A DNA stretch of 64,000 bases, from assembly GCA_016711285.1 (NCBI GenBank), contig JADJTG010000017.1, forward strand, positions 62,001 to 126,000. Reading direction: 5' to 3'. The translations under genes were made by a program, and so were the position numbers. This document shows positions 19,098 through 27,696 of this stretch, piece by piece (positions within the stretch are counted from its first letter, which is position 1; each line of letters starts with the position of its first letter). Source of the DNA: Sphingobacteriales bacterium. GTDB taxonomy: Bacteria > Bacteroidota > Bacteroidia > Chitinophagales > UBA2359. The notes under the pieces were generated by a model. That model worked only from the letters and a program-made list of their open reading frames with translations. It made no database searches and was not told where the DNA came from.

Positions 19098-19619
19098 ATG
19101 AAAAAAAATAAAATAATATGGCTGACAATTTTCCTTATTTTCTTGGGAGTGGCAGTTTATTATTTTTTTCCGGAAGACAAACTTCCAGCAGACACACAAA
19201 TTGACAAACTTGTTGTGTATAAATCAAAAAGACAATTATTGGCATACTCAAACGGACAACTTGTAAAAACATATAAAATTTCTCTCGGCAGACAACCAAT
19301 CGGGGACAAAGAATTTGAAGGAGATAAAAAAACACCCGAAGGACTTTATATCATTAACGACAAAAACCCGAATAGTGGTTATCATAAAAACTTAGGTATT
19401 TCTTACCCAAACAAAGACGACATTGAAAATGCCAAAAGACTTGGTAAGCCTACCGGTGGTGATGTTAAAATTCACGGACTTAGAAACAAAACCGGATTTA
19501 TCGGTAAGTTTCATCGCTGGTATGACTGGACTTTAGGTTGCATTGCGGTGACAGACGAAGAAATTGACGAACTTTATAGCGCAGTAAAAATTGGGACACC
19601 AATTGAAATTGAACCTTGA
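19098..19619 (+). CDS. L,D-transpeptidase (YkuD family), membrane-anchored
   Basis: A 173-residue cell-wall enzyme of the YkuD/ErfK family that forms or attaches L,D-peptide links in peptidoglycan. One N-terminal membrane anchor (IIWLTIFLIFLGVAVYYFF) precedes the catalytic domain. That domain has VYKSKRQLLAY, ISLGRQPIGDKEFEGDKKTP, EGLYIINDKNPNS, VKIHGL (H126) and TLGCIAV with the catalytic C148. The usual HxxxxxxxxS(x)GC signature is seen with Thr-Leu in place of Ser-x. The gene is more A+T-rich than sufE or trxB, suggesting transfer from another Bacteroidota lineage. Confidence 0.92.
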   Translation: MKKNKIIWLTIFLIFLGVAVYYFFPEDKLPADTQIDKLVVYKSKRQLLAYSNGQLVKTYKISLGRQPIGDKEFEGDKKTPEGLYIINDKNPNSGYHKNLGISYPNKDDIENAKRLGKPTGGDVKIHGLRNKTGFIGKFHRWYDWTLGCIAVTDEEIDELYSAVKIGTPIEIEP

Positions 19620-19855
19620 CTTGGTGGACAGAATAAAAGCTGCCTGTTTTATGGTATAAAATGAATGGCATTACCAATATAGGAAAGGTTTTGTGCGTCA
19701 GGCGGGGTGATACTTCGATAAAATATCAGAACATTGCGTGCAAACTCGGAGCTTTCCTGCCGCTATCCAAGTTCAGTGCTTCTTTGACAGTTTTATAAGC
19801 CAAAACCCGCCCAACGCCCAATCCAAAACCGCTACTATATTTATTTTTCTGCCCT

Positions 19856-20809
19856 TTATCCCGCAAGATACTGCGACTCCAAATATTCCTGATGCGCTAA
19901 ATAACGCTCGGCTTCGAGGGCTGCCATACAACCCGTGCCGGCGGCGGTAATCGCCTGACGATAGATTTTATCCTGACAGTCGCCGGCGGCAAATACCCCT
20001 TCTATATTGGTGCGGGTGCTGCCGTTTTGGGTAATGAGATAACCCTCTTTGTCCATATCCAAAATCCCTTTGAACAAGTCGGTATTGGGCTGATGACCAA
20101 TGGCTACAAAAAATCCGGTGATGGGAATTTCCTGTTTTTCGCCGGAATTGCGATGCACAATGCGCATAGCTTCTACTACACTGTCGCCTAAAATTTCTTC
20201 GGCTTCGGAATTCCAGTATATTTTGATATTGGGCGTACTCAGCACGCGCTCCTGCATAATTTTGGAAGCCCGCATCGTATCGCGGCGCACGAGCATGTGT
20301 ACGGTGCTGCACAGCTTAGACAAATAAAGTGCTTCTTCGCAAGCCGTATCGCCTGCCCCTACAATGGCTACTTCCTGATTGCGGTAGAAAAAACCATCGC
20401 AGACGGCACAGGCAGATACGCCGTTGCCGTTGAGCCGCTGCTCCGAAGGCAATCCGAGCCACTTGGCAGATGCTCCCGTGCTCACGATAACGGTATCGGC
20501 TTGGAGGCTCTTGCCCCCGTCCAAAGTAACCGTAAACGGACGGCGCGAAAAATCTACGCTGCTCACCATTTCGTAGCGGATATCCGTACCGAAACGCTCC
20601 GCCTGCTTGCGGAAATCTTCCATCATTTCGGGTCCCATAATGCCTTCGGGATAACCCGGATAATTTTCAACATCGGTGGTTTGGGTGAGCTGACCGCCCG
20701 GCACCAATCCTGTAAACAATACGGGCTTGACATTGGCACGCGCCGCATAAATGGCTGCCGTATAACCCGCCGGACCTGAGCCGATGATGAGACATTTTAC
20801 TTTTTCCAT
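19856..20809 (-). CDS. trxB: Thioredoxin-disulfide reductase
   Basis: NADPH-dependent flavoprotein that reduces thioredoxin. The 317 residues match the low-molecular-weight TrxR family. The FAD loop is GSGPAGYTAAIYAARA, followed by PGGQLTQTTDVENYPG. The redox pair is CAVC in VSACAVCDGFFYR, the NADPH loop is VGAGDTACEEALYL, and the second FAD motif is GVFAAGDCQD. ATG 20809 is chosen because the extra upstream codons of the longer frame overlap the promoter region and lack family similarity. Its substrate may be the thioredoxin encoded at 34.5 kb. Confidence 0.97.
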   Translation of the reverse strand: MEKVKCLIIGSGPAGYTAAIYAARANVKPVLFTGLVPGGQLTQTTDVENYPGYPEGIMGPEMMEDFRKQAERFGTDIRYEMVSSVDFSRRPFTVTLDGGKSLQADTVIVSTGASAKWLGLPSEQRLNGNGVSACAVCDGFFYRNQEVAIVGAGDTACEEALYLSKLCSTVHMLVRRDTMRASKIMQERVLSTPNIKIYWNSEAEEILGDSVVEAMRIVHRNSGEKQEIPITGFFVAIGHQPNTDLFKGILDMDKEGYLITQNGSTRTNIEGVFAAGDCQDKIYRQAITAAGTGCMAALEAERYLAHQEYLESQYLAG

Positions 20810-20904
20810 TGTTGTTTTTTTATAATAATATAATGAATAATCAATAATGTGCACCGAACAAAGCCCCAAAAGCGGCTGCCCTTTGCTGCCGTGCTTTAAG
20901 GGCA

Positions 20905-20912
20905 CAAAGGTA
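20905..20912 (-). promoter_or_regulatory. -7 element upstream of trxB
   Basis: TACCTTTG on the minus strand fits TAnnTTTG, about 95 bases before ATG 20809. It is divergent from the mutS2 promoter candidate. Confidence 0.45.
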
Positions 20913-21028
20913 CTATATTTCCGTGCGAGGCTGCTATTATTCTTTCTTTAACAACAGAAAAAGTATTAAAGTTTTTGATGCAAACAAAGTGCAAAAATCC
21001 GTGCAGCCGCTGTTTTGATTTTTCATTT

Positions 21029-21036
21029 TATCTTTG
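21029..21036 (+). promoter_or_regulatory. -7 element upstream of mutS2
   Basis: TATCTTTG fits TAnnTTTG and lies 73 bases before ATG 21110. It lies inside the longer in-frame extension starting at 20975, which argues against that earlier start. Confidence 0.5.
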
Positions 21037-21109
21037 CACCTTAATAAAAGAAAAACACCGGAGCAACTTTATTGCGCTTGCTTTTGTTGCTATTGACCCT
21101 TACCAAACA

Positions 21110-23533
21110 ATGACCACACAACAACATAGCCCTTCGTATCGTCCCAAAGTGGCTCAACTGTATCCCAAAGAGGTGTATGCCAAGCTGGAATTTGATAAAA
21201 TATTGGAAATTCTTGAAAAATCGTGCCAAAGCGCACTCGGAAAACGCCACGTGGCAGCTATTCAGCCGCAATTTAACCCCGATTTGGTGCTGCGCCTGCT
21301 GACCCAAACCGAGGAGTTTGTGCGCATTGAGGGCAACAGCCATTTTGAATTTCCTACCGATAATTATTTAGACCTCCACGACGAACTCGCCCTGCTGCGC
21401 ATTGAGGCTTCGGTGCTGACGGCGGAGCAGATTTTTCGTGTTTTCAAGGTATTGCACACCACGCAGCGCATTGTCCATTTTTTTAATAATAAAGAGGGCG
21501 AAAATCAGGCGATTTTTCCCGAATTGTATGTCATCGTTCAAAAAATAGCGGTGGATAAGGATTTGCTCAATGCCATCAAGGCGATTTTGGACGAAGAAGG
21601 CAGGCTGCGCAACAATGCCTCATCCGAATTGCAGCGTATCCGCAAAAATATCAGCCTCAAATATGCCGAAATCAACAATGCTTTTCGCCGCCTGCTGGGT
21701 GAATTTAAGAAAAATAACTGGCTCACCGAAGATGAAGAAAGTGTGCGCAACGGACGGCGCGTGCTGGCGGTGCCTTCGGAGCTGAAACGCAAAATAAAAG
21801 GCGTGATATTGGACGAGTCGGCGACCGGAAAAACTACTTTCATTGAGCCGCAGGAAACCCTGCAACTCAACAATGAGTTGTTTGAATTGCAGTTGGAAGA
21901 AAAACGCGAAATTTATCGTATTTTAAAAACCCTGACAGCGCACATACGGCAGCATCACGAGTCTTTGGGGCAGTATCAGAATGTGCTGGGGATTTTGGAT
22001 TTTATACGCGCCAAAGCCAAATTAGCCCTGCAAATCAACGGTGTGAAACCCTACCTCTCCAACGACCGCACTATGGAGTGGCAACAAGCCTATCACCCTT
22101 TGCTGCTGCTGCGCAACCAAAGGCAACAAAAAAATACCGTTCCGCTCTATTTGCGCCTTTCGCCCGCCGAGCGGGTTTTGGTCATCAGCGGTCCCAATGC
22201 GGGCGGCAAATCGGTGAGCCTCAAAACGGTGGGGCTGCTGCAACTGATGTTGCAAACGGGTTTGTTGGTGCCGGTAAAGGCACTTTCTACTTTTATGTTG
22301 TTTGAGCAAATTTTTGTGGACATCGGCGATGAGCAATCGCTCGAAAACGACCTGAGCACTTACAGTTCCAAGCTCATCAATATGAAATATTTTTTGGATT
22401 TTGCCAATGCCAAAACCCTCTTTTTGATAGATGAGTTCGGCTCGGGTACCGACCCGCGCTTCGGCGGTGCCATTGCCGAAAGTATTTTGGAAGACCTCAA
22501 CCGCCGTTTTTGCTACGGTGTTATCACCACGCACTACTCCAATATCAAAATTTTTGCTTCCGAAACCAAAGGTATTATCAATGGGGCTATGTCGTATAGC
22601 AACGAAACCTTACAGCCCCTCTACCGCTTGCAGGTGGGGCAGCCCGGGAGTTCTTATGCTTTTGAAATTGCTCAAAAAAGCGGCTTAAAAGGAGATATTT
22701 TGGACAAAGCCCGACAAAAAGTGGGCGCAGATTATCAGCAGTTTGACCATTTGCTTTCTTCTTTGCAAAGCGAAAAAACTACCCTGATGCAAAAAGATGC
22801 AGAAGTGAGCAAACTATTGGAAGAAAACAAAAAACTGAAGCAGGAATACGAAGAAAAATCGCGCTTTTTGGATAAAAACACCAAAAAAATACTCCTCAAA
22901 GCCGAACAAGACACGCTCTTTGCTTTGCAGCAGACCAATAAGCGCATGGAAAATATGCTGCGCGAATTTACGGAGCAAAAAGAAAAGGAAACCTTGCAAC
23001 AACTCAAAAATGAGGTGCAGCAGGAGCGCAAAATATTGGAAGAAAAAATAGCGGATTTGCAGGAGAGCGTATTTGTAAACGACAAAGAAGATGCCATAGC
23101 AATAGGCTCGGTGGTGCTGCTGCGCGATGGGGTGCAGCGCGGAACGGTATTGGAAATCAACGGCGATACGGCTCTTTTGGAGTTCGGCTCGCTGAAAACC
23201 CGCGCCAAACTCAAAGAACTGACCTTGGTGCAGCAGCCCAAAGCCGCCGCCAAAGTTACCACGCGCCTCCATACTTTTGAGCGGAGTTTGGAGTTTGATG
23301 CTACCTTAGATGTGCGTGGCTTGCGCAGCCACGAAGCCCTCGCCGAAGTGGAACGACTGATGGATAATGCCCTGATGCTCAATGCCGACCGCCTCAAGAT
23401 TATTCACGGCAAAGGAGACGGTATTTTGCGCAAACAAATACGCCAGTATCTTCGCAAATACCCCGCCGCACTCCATATTTCCGATGAAGACCCGCAATAC
23501 GGCGGCGATGGTATTACGATTATCCAGCTTTGA
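21110..23533 (+). CDS. mutS2: Endonuclease MutS2 (MutS-like ATPase with Smr domain)
   Basis: An 807-residue MutS-family ATPase lacking the mismatch-recognition domain. In other bacteria MutS2 suppresses homologous recombination or rescues collided ribosomes. The N-terminal core begins VYAKLEFDKILEILEKSCQS. The ATPase carries Walker A GPNAGGKSVS near residue 361, LFEQIFVDIGDEQSLENDLS, Walker B LFLIDEFGSGTDP and the ITTHYSNIK switch. A long charged coiled coil (about 555-680, rich in E, K and Q) leads to a C-terminal Smr nuclease domain containing LDVRGLRSHEALAEVE and the HGKGDGILR catalytic loop. ATG 21110 gives the usual N-terminus. Two palindromes follow the stop codon. Confidence 0.96.
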   Translation: MTTQQHSPSYRPKVAQLYPKEVYAKLEFDKILEILEKSCQSALGKRHVAAIQPQFNPDLVLRLLTQTEEFVRIEGNSHFEFPTDNYLDLHDELALLRIEASVLTAEQIFRVFKVLHTTQRIVHFFNNKEGENQAIFPELYVIVQKIAVDKDLLNAIKAILDEEGRLRNNASSELQRIRKNISLKYAEINNAFRRLLGEFKKNNWLTEDEESVRNGRRVLAVPSELKRKIKGVILDESATGKTTFIEPQETLQLNNELFELQLEEKREIYRILKTLTAHIRQHHESLGQYQNVLGILDFIRAKAKLALQINGVKPYLSNDRTMEWQQAYHPLLLLRNQRQQKNTVPLYLRLSPAERVLVISGPNAGGKSVSLKTVGLLQLMLQTGLLVPVKALSTFMLFEQIFVDIGDEQSLENDLSTYSSKLINMKYFLDFANAKTLFLIDEFGSGTDPRFGGAIAESILEDLNRRFCYGVITTHYSNIKIFASETKGIINGAMSYSNETLQPLYRLQVGQPGSSYAFEIAQKSGLKGDILDKARQKVGADYQQFDHLLSSLQSEKTTLMQKDAEVSKLLEENKKLKQEYEEKSRFLDKNTKKILLKAEQDTLFALQQTNKRMENMLREFTEQKEKETLQQLKNEVQQERKILEEKIADLQESVFVNDKEDAIAIGSVVLLRDGVQRGTVLEINGDTALLEFGSLKTRAKLKELTLVQQPKAAAKVTTRLHTFERSLEFDATLDVRGLRSHEALAEVERLMDNALMLNADRLKIIHGKGDGILRKQIRQYLRKYPAALHISDEDPQYGGDGITIIQL

Positions 23534-23558
23534 TATGCCCCCAACTTTGATGCCCACC

Positions 23559-23593
23559 CAACTTTGACAATGTTTGAAACATTGTCAAAGTTG
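23559..23593. repeat. Perfect 17-bp palindrome after mutS2
   Basis: Arms CAACTTTGACAATGTTT and its exact reverse complement are separated by one G. It begins 25 bases after the mutS2 stop codon. There is no T-tract, so a classical terminator is unlikely. The motif CAACTTTGA also occurs twice just upstream (23541, 23558) and again in the second palindrome. Confidence 0.8.
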
Positions 23594-23657
23594 AATGCCC
23601 GCCCGCCGACCGGAGTGGGTGCCTACCTGCAATTCAACTTTTTTGGGGTGTAAAATA

Positions 23658-23689
23658 AACTTTGTCAAAGTTGGAACTTTGACAAAGTT
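23658..23689. repeat. Perfect 15-bp palindrome related to the previous one
   Basis: Arms AACTTTGTCAAAGTT and AACTTTGACAAAGTT flank a GG spacer. Each arm is itself almost palindromic. It shares the AACTTTG core with the palindrome at 23559 and lies 33 bases before the minisatellite. Confidence 0.75.
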
Positions 23690-23722
23690 ATCAATTTCCT
23701 CCCTTTGACCTGCAATTTGCTC

Positions 23723-24037
23723 CCTTCAACCCTCGCTGTCCTCACTTCAACCCTCGCTGTCCTCCCTTCAACCCTCGCTGTCCTCCCTTCAACCCTCGCC
23801 GTCCTCCCTTCAACCCTCGCCGTCCTCCCTTCAACCCTCGCTGTCCTCCCTTCAACCCTCGCTGTCCTCCCTTCAACCCTCGCCGTCCTCACTTCAACCC
23901 TCGCTGTCCTCACTTCAACCCTCGCCGTCCTCACTTCAACCCTCGCCGTCCTCCCTTCAACCCTCGCCGTCCTCCCTTCAACCCTCGCCGTCCTCCCTTC
24001 AACCCTCGCCGTCCTCGCTTTTACCCTCTCCGTTCTC
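23723..24037. repeat. 21-bp minisatellite, 14 regular copies plus one degenerate copy
   Basis: Fourteen consecutive 21-bp units with consensus CCTTCAACCCTCGCYGTCCT plus one base, followed by a degenerate fifteenth. Variation is confined to a C/T (Ctcg-ctgt versus cgt) and an A/C position (ctcac versus ctccc). The unit is a multiple of three, so both strands stay open: plus reads PSTLAVL repeats and minus reads TARVEGR repeats. Both frames start only with TTG and neither has a recognisable ribosome site, so I treat it as a non-coding tandem repeat, with low-level doubt. No function is known. Confidence 0.85.
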
Positions 24038-24184
24038 ACTCTTACCTCCAATTTGCTCCCTTTTTAATTTTCAATTTTTAAAATTAATTCCCAACTCACA
24101 CAATACAACGCAGCTACTCACGTTTATAGTTTCGCAACCGAATTGGTTGCCTTGTAACCACTTCTTAAATCTTTTATTTATTCT

Positions 24185-24685
24185 ATGGCACAACACAATC
24201 AGATTTCGGCTTCGCTGACTGCTGCCGACCTGACGGAACTGCTCAAAGCCGTAGCAGTTATCAAAGAAAAACTGCCCTTCTTGGTAAACCTCACCCCCGA
24301 AGAGCGACAATCTTATGCGCGTATGGGCGATAAATCGCTGGCTTTTGTTGAAAAATCTTTGGACTATGCCAAAGAAAATCCGCAATTGCTGCCGCCTTTT
24401 TTGAATGTGGCGGAGTTTGAAAAAGACATGCTCCTCGTAAACGATTTGCGGCGTTTGCTGCGACCGCTCACGGCTATTGTGGAAAGTATAGACGATACCG
24501 TGATGCTGGCGGGCAGCGAAAGCTATTCGGCGGCTCTGATTTTTTATCAGGCGGTGAAGATGGCGAAAATGATGAACATCGCAGGTACAGACAGCATTTA
24601 CGAAGATTTGGCGAAGCGTTTTTCGGGTAGAGGTCTCAGCGAAGAGGCACCCGCACCGCCGCCAACCGAAGAGCCGGAGGTATAG
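24185..24685 (+). CDS. Conserved hypothetical protein, all-helical
   Basis: A 166-residue soluble protein without signal peptide. Blocks such as LPFLVNLTPEERQSYARMGD, SLAFVEKSLDYAKENP, PPFLNVAEFEKDMLLVNDL and MLAGSESYSAALIFYQAVK predict several amphipathic helices; the C-terminus is a Pro/Glu-rich tail. I recall similar proteins of unknown function in Bacteroidota and Acidobacteria, with the PFL-LTPEER and DDTVMLAGSE segments best kept. It is followed by a strong terminator and appears monocistronic. No enzymatic motif is seen. Confidence 0.8.
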   Translation: MAQHNQISASLTAADLTELLKAVAVIKEKLPFLVNLTPEERQSYARMGDKSLAFVEKSLDYAKENPQLLPPFLNVAEFEKDMLLVNDLRRLLRPLTAIVESIDDTVMLAGSESYSAALIFYQAVKMAKMMNIAGTDSIYEDLAKRFSGRGLSEEAPAPPPTEEPEV

Positions 24686-24696
24686 GCTTTATGTTG

Positions 24697-24731
24697 AACT
24701 ACCGACATCTCTGAGGTGTCGGTAGTTTTTT
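24697..24731 (+). terminator. Rho-independent terminator
   Basis: Stem AACTACCGACATCT / AGGTGTCGGTAGTT (one G-U pair) with a three-base loop and a T7 run, 11 bases after the stop codon of the conserved hypothetical gene. A related hairpin occurs at 55180. Confidence 0.85.
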
Positions 24732-24922
24732 TGTTGTATAATACTATATTATTTATAATAGTAAGTACAGGAAAAATTATAAATTTGGGCTTGATATGAT
24801 ATACACGACCTTATACCGAAAATGAACCAAAAAGAAAATTGAGGCGAAAGACCAGATTGTCTTGTAAATCAATTCACTCTTTTTTTGCCTAAATTTCAAA
24901 CGACTTTTAATTGAATTTCAAA

Positions 24923-25810
24923 ATGGAAATATTAGGTAACGAACAACATAAAATTATTCACGGAGACGCTTTGGAAGCATTAAAAACACTTCCTGACAAC
25001 GCTGTGGATTTGATATTTGCCGACCCACCCTACAACATTGGTAAAAACTTTAACGGACATATTGAAAAATGGAAAACAGAAGAAGCATACCTTGAATGGT
25101 GCTACGAGTGGCTTGACTTGTGTATTCAAAAACTTAAACCAAACGGCAGTTTTTATGTAATGACAGCGACACAGTTTATGCCGTTTTTCGACATTTATCT
25201 ACGAAAAAAATTAGACATACTTTCCAGACTTGTTTGGTATTACGACAGTTCAGGCGTTCAAGCCAAAAAATATTATGGTTCAATGTATGAGCCAATTTTG
25301 TTTTGTGTAAAAGACAAGAACAATTACACTTTTAACACAAACGACATCTTAGTAGAAGCAAAAACAGGAGCAAAACGAAAACTCATTGATTATCGCAAAG
25401 CCGTTCCGACAGTTTACAGTTCAGAGAAAGTTCCCGGCAATGTTTGGGAGTTTGCAAGGGTTCGTTATCGTATGGACGAATACGAAAATCACCCGACACA
25501 GAAACCAATCGCTTTACTCGAAAGGATTATAAAAGCAAGTTCAAACGAAGGAGATTTAGTGTTAGACCCATTTTCGGGAACATTTACTACTTGCTTTGTG
25601 GCAAAAGAACTTGGCAGAAATTCCATTGGCATAGAACTACAAGAAGAGTATGTAAAAATTGGTTTGCGGAGATTACAATTAGCCAAAGAGTTTAAAGGCG
25701 AAAAACTACAAAAAGAAATCCGCACTTATGAAACAGAAAAGTTGGCGGCAGCCAACACCTTAAAATTATTTGAAGAGCCAAATGGAAAATATATTCACAG
25801 CAAACATTAA
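24923..25810 (+). CDS. Beta-class DNA methyltransferase (adenine-N6 type), outer R-M pair
   Basis: A 295-residue site-specific methyltransferase. Motif IV is DPPYNIG (from residue 34) and the SAM-binding motif I is DPFSGTFTT (from residue 215), so the order IV then I marks the beta class. DPPY with following NIG is typical of N6-adenine enzymes. HPTQKPIALLERII is the motif X region, and RNSIGIELQEEYVKIGLRRL closes the fold. The start overlaps no gene; ATG 24923 is preferred to TTG 24911. Its 3' end overlaps the next gene by 29 bases, the normal layout of an R-M pair. The region is clearly A+T-richer than the chromosome around it. Recognition sequence unknown. Confidence 0.92.
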   Translation: MEILGNEQHKIIHGDALEALKTLPDNAVDLIFADPPYNIGKNFNGHIEKWKTEEAYLEWCYEWLDLCIQKLKPNGSFYVMTATQFMPFFDIYLRKKLDILSRLVWYYDSSGVQAKKYYGSMYEPILFCVKDKNNYTFNTNDILVEAKTGAKRKLIDYRKAVPTVYSSEKVPGNVWEFARVRYRMDEYENHPTQKPIALLERIIKASSNEGDLVLDPFSGTFTTCFVAKELGRNSIGIELQEEYVKIGLRRLQLAKEFKGEKLQKEIRTYETEKLAAANTLKLFEEPNGKYIHSKH

Positions 25811-26180
25811 ATCGGTTTTAGAAAACCACTTTGGCAAAAATGCTGACGATATTTTTGATAAGAGCCAACTTATTCAATACATAAACGAGAAAACCCGTTC
25901 AGCAAATAAGGGTTCAAAATCTCGTTCAAGTTTCGCAAACCTTTACGCTATCTATGTTATCATAGAAGATTATATCGCCAATGGCTTTGACCAAAAAGGG
26001 GATTATTCAAAGTATGAAGGTGCATTGTTTAACAAACTTTTTGCAAGACAAAGGGAATTGCCTTTTGGCAGCAAACTTCAAAATCACGCATTGAACAACA
26101 GAATGAACTCGGAATTTCAAAAATATTTTCCAAGTTCAGAGTTTATTCCCATACTGCGTAGCCTTGAAACTAATCGTTAA
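25782..26180 (+). pseudogene. N-terminal piece of a type II restriction endonuclease, outer R-M pair
   Basis: A 132-residue frame overlapping the methyltransferase by 29 bases. It reads ENIFTANIKSVLENHFGKNA, then SRSSFANLYAIYVIIEDYI and QKYFPSSEFIPILRSLETNR, and stops abruptly. From memory, related nucleases are about 390 residues, and an LETNR-like segment is followed by further residues before a C-terminal PD-(D/E)xK domain. That C-terminal part is found 2.5 kb downstream (28700-29311). I infer that insertion of a second R-M module split this gene. The piece lacks a catalytic core and should be inactive. Confidence 0.6.
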
Positions 26181-26281
26181 AACCGTTACAAGCAACCCTA
26201 ACAGAGCGACCTAAATAAAGTAGACGAACAGAAACTGACAATTTTACCATTCACAACGACTGACAAACTGAATTAAAACAC

Positions 26282-26289
26282 TAACTTTG
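26282..26289 (+). promoter_or_regulatory. -7 element of the inserted R-M module
   Basis: TAACTTTG fits TAnnTTTG and lies 24 bases before ATG 26314. It suggests that the inner R-M pair carries its own promoter. Confidence 0.5.
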
Positions 26290-26313
26290 TCAAATAACTT
26301 TTTAGACAGATAA

Positions 26314-27696
26314 ATGCTTACAAAAGAATACATAAAAAAACTAAAAACCAGCAGAAATGGTGCTATTAAACATCTTGTCGAACAAAATAAGACAAACAGT
26401 AGCAACTTGGTTTTTATCTTGGAAAGTTTGGGACAACTGCCTAAAAACTTTGACGGTTCATTCTTGCCTGACTTGACAACGCACAAAAGTTCAAACGTTA
26501 GGCTTTTGGCTGTAAAGAATATCGGAAAATTAGCAACCGAAGAAAATATTCAACTACTTTTATACATCTCAAAACACGACAACGATACAACTGTTAGACG
26601 TGAAGCAATTTCATCAATCGGACGAATGAGAAAAGAAATTGTGAAGCCATATTTGGTTGAAGCGTTAAAAGACCAAGACCCAAAAGTCGTTTGCCAAGCC
26701 ATTCGTGGACTTTTAGTTTTTAAAGGCAACGGAGTTGATGAAGAACTTAAAAAGTTAATCTATCACGAAAACGAAATGGTGCGAACGGTGATTTATAAAG
26801 AGTTTTTTCCTACGCAAAAAACTCATAAAAATCAGCCTCATATCGAAAGTTACGACTATCTGAAAAACGTTGTCGTAAATGCTGATACGATTGAAACTAT
26901 GAAACTTTTGGAAGATGAAAGTATTCATTTGACGTTCACTTCGCCTCCGTATTACAACGCAAGGGATTATTCAATCTACCCAAGCTACAAAGCGTATTTA
27001 GAATTTCTTGCAGACGTTTTTAAAGAAGTTCATCGTATAACCAAAGAAGGGCGTTTTTTAATCGTAAACACTTCACCAATTATTATTCCGAGAATTAGCC
27101 GTTCACATAGCAGTAAACGCTATCCAATCCCGTTTGACATTCACCCATATTTAATGGAAATGGGTTGGGAATTTATTGACGACATTGTTTGGTTGAAACC
27201 CGAAGCAAGTGTAAAAAATCGCATTGGTGGTTTTATGCAACATCGTAAACCTCTTGGCTACAAACCAAATTGTGTAACCGAATATTTAATGGTTTATAGA
27301 AAATCAACTGAAAAATTATTGGATTGGAATATTCGTTCATACGACCACAAAACAGTCCAGGAAAGCAAAGTAGCAGACGGTTACGAAACATCAAACGTTT
27401 GGAAAATTGACCCTTGCTTTAACAAAGTGCATTCCGCAGTTTTTCCTGTCGAACTTTGCAGACGAGTAATTCAATATTACTCTTTCAAGGGCGATTTAGT
27501 TTTTGACCCATTTGGTGGAAGTGGAACAATGGGGAAAACCGCAAAAAATTTAGGACGTAACTTTTTCTTGACTGAAAAAGAGGAAACTTATTTTGAATAT
27601 ATGAAATCAAAAAAATCAAAAGCCTTATTTGACGAAAGAGAAACAAAATTTTTAAAATTAGACGAATTTAAAGAATGGATATTACGAGAAAAATAG
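26314..27696 (+). CDS. HEAT-repeat/DNA methyltransferase fusion (cytosine-N4-like), inner R-M pair
   Basis: A 460-residue fusion. Residues 1 to about 170 are HEAT-type helical repeats (SSNVRLLAVKNIGKLATEEN, TTVRREAISSIGRMRKEIV, PKVVCQAIRGLLVFKGNG). Residues from about 180 form a beta-class methyltransferase. Its motif IV is TSPPYYN (from 209) and its motif I is DPFGGSGT (from about 398). SPPY in motif IV is typical of N4-cytosine methyltransferases, although some N6-adenine enzymes share it. The HEAT part may act in target or protein recognition. It overlaps the downstream nuclease gene by 22 bases, consistent with translational coupling. Target sequence unknown. Confidence 0.9.
   Translation: MLTKEYIKKLKTSRNGAIKHLVEQNKTNSSNLVFILESLGQLPKNFDGSFLPDLTTHKSSNVRLLAVKNIGKLATEENIQLLLYISKHDNDTTVRREAISSIGRMRKEIVKPYLVEALKDQDPKVVCQAIRGLLVFKGNGVDEELKKLIYHENEMVRTVIYKEFFPTQKTHKNQPHIESYDYLKNVVVNADTIETMKLLEDESIHLTFTSPPYYNARDYSIYPSYKAYLEFLADVFKEVHRITKEGRFLIVNTSPIIIPRISRSHSSKRYPIPFDIHPYLMEMGWEFIDDIVWLKPEASVKNRIGGFMQHRKPLGYKPNCVTEYLMVYRKSTEKLLDWNIRSYDHKTVQESKVADGYETSNVWKIDPCFNKVHSAVFPVELCRRVIQYYSFKGDLVFDPFGGSGTMGKTAKNLGRNFFLTEKEETYFEYMKSKKSKALFDERETKFLKLDEFKEWILREK

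Noticed and set aside
22735..23397. Long minus-strand frame within mutS2
   Set aside because: Shadow of the coding frame; Ser/Arg-rich composition without family motifs.
23665..24067. Repeat proteins on either strand of the 21-bp minisatellite (PSTLAVL or TARVEGR units)
   Set aside because: Both frames start with TTG only, have no visible ribosome site and exist because the unit length is a multiple of three; a non-coding tandem repeat explains them.
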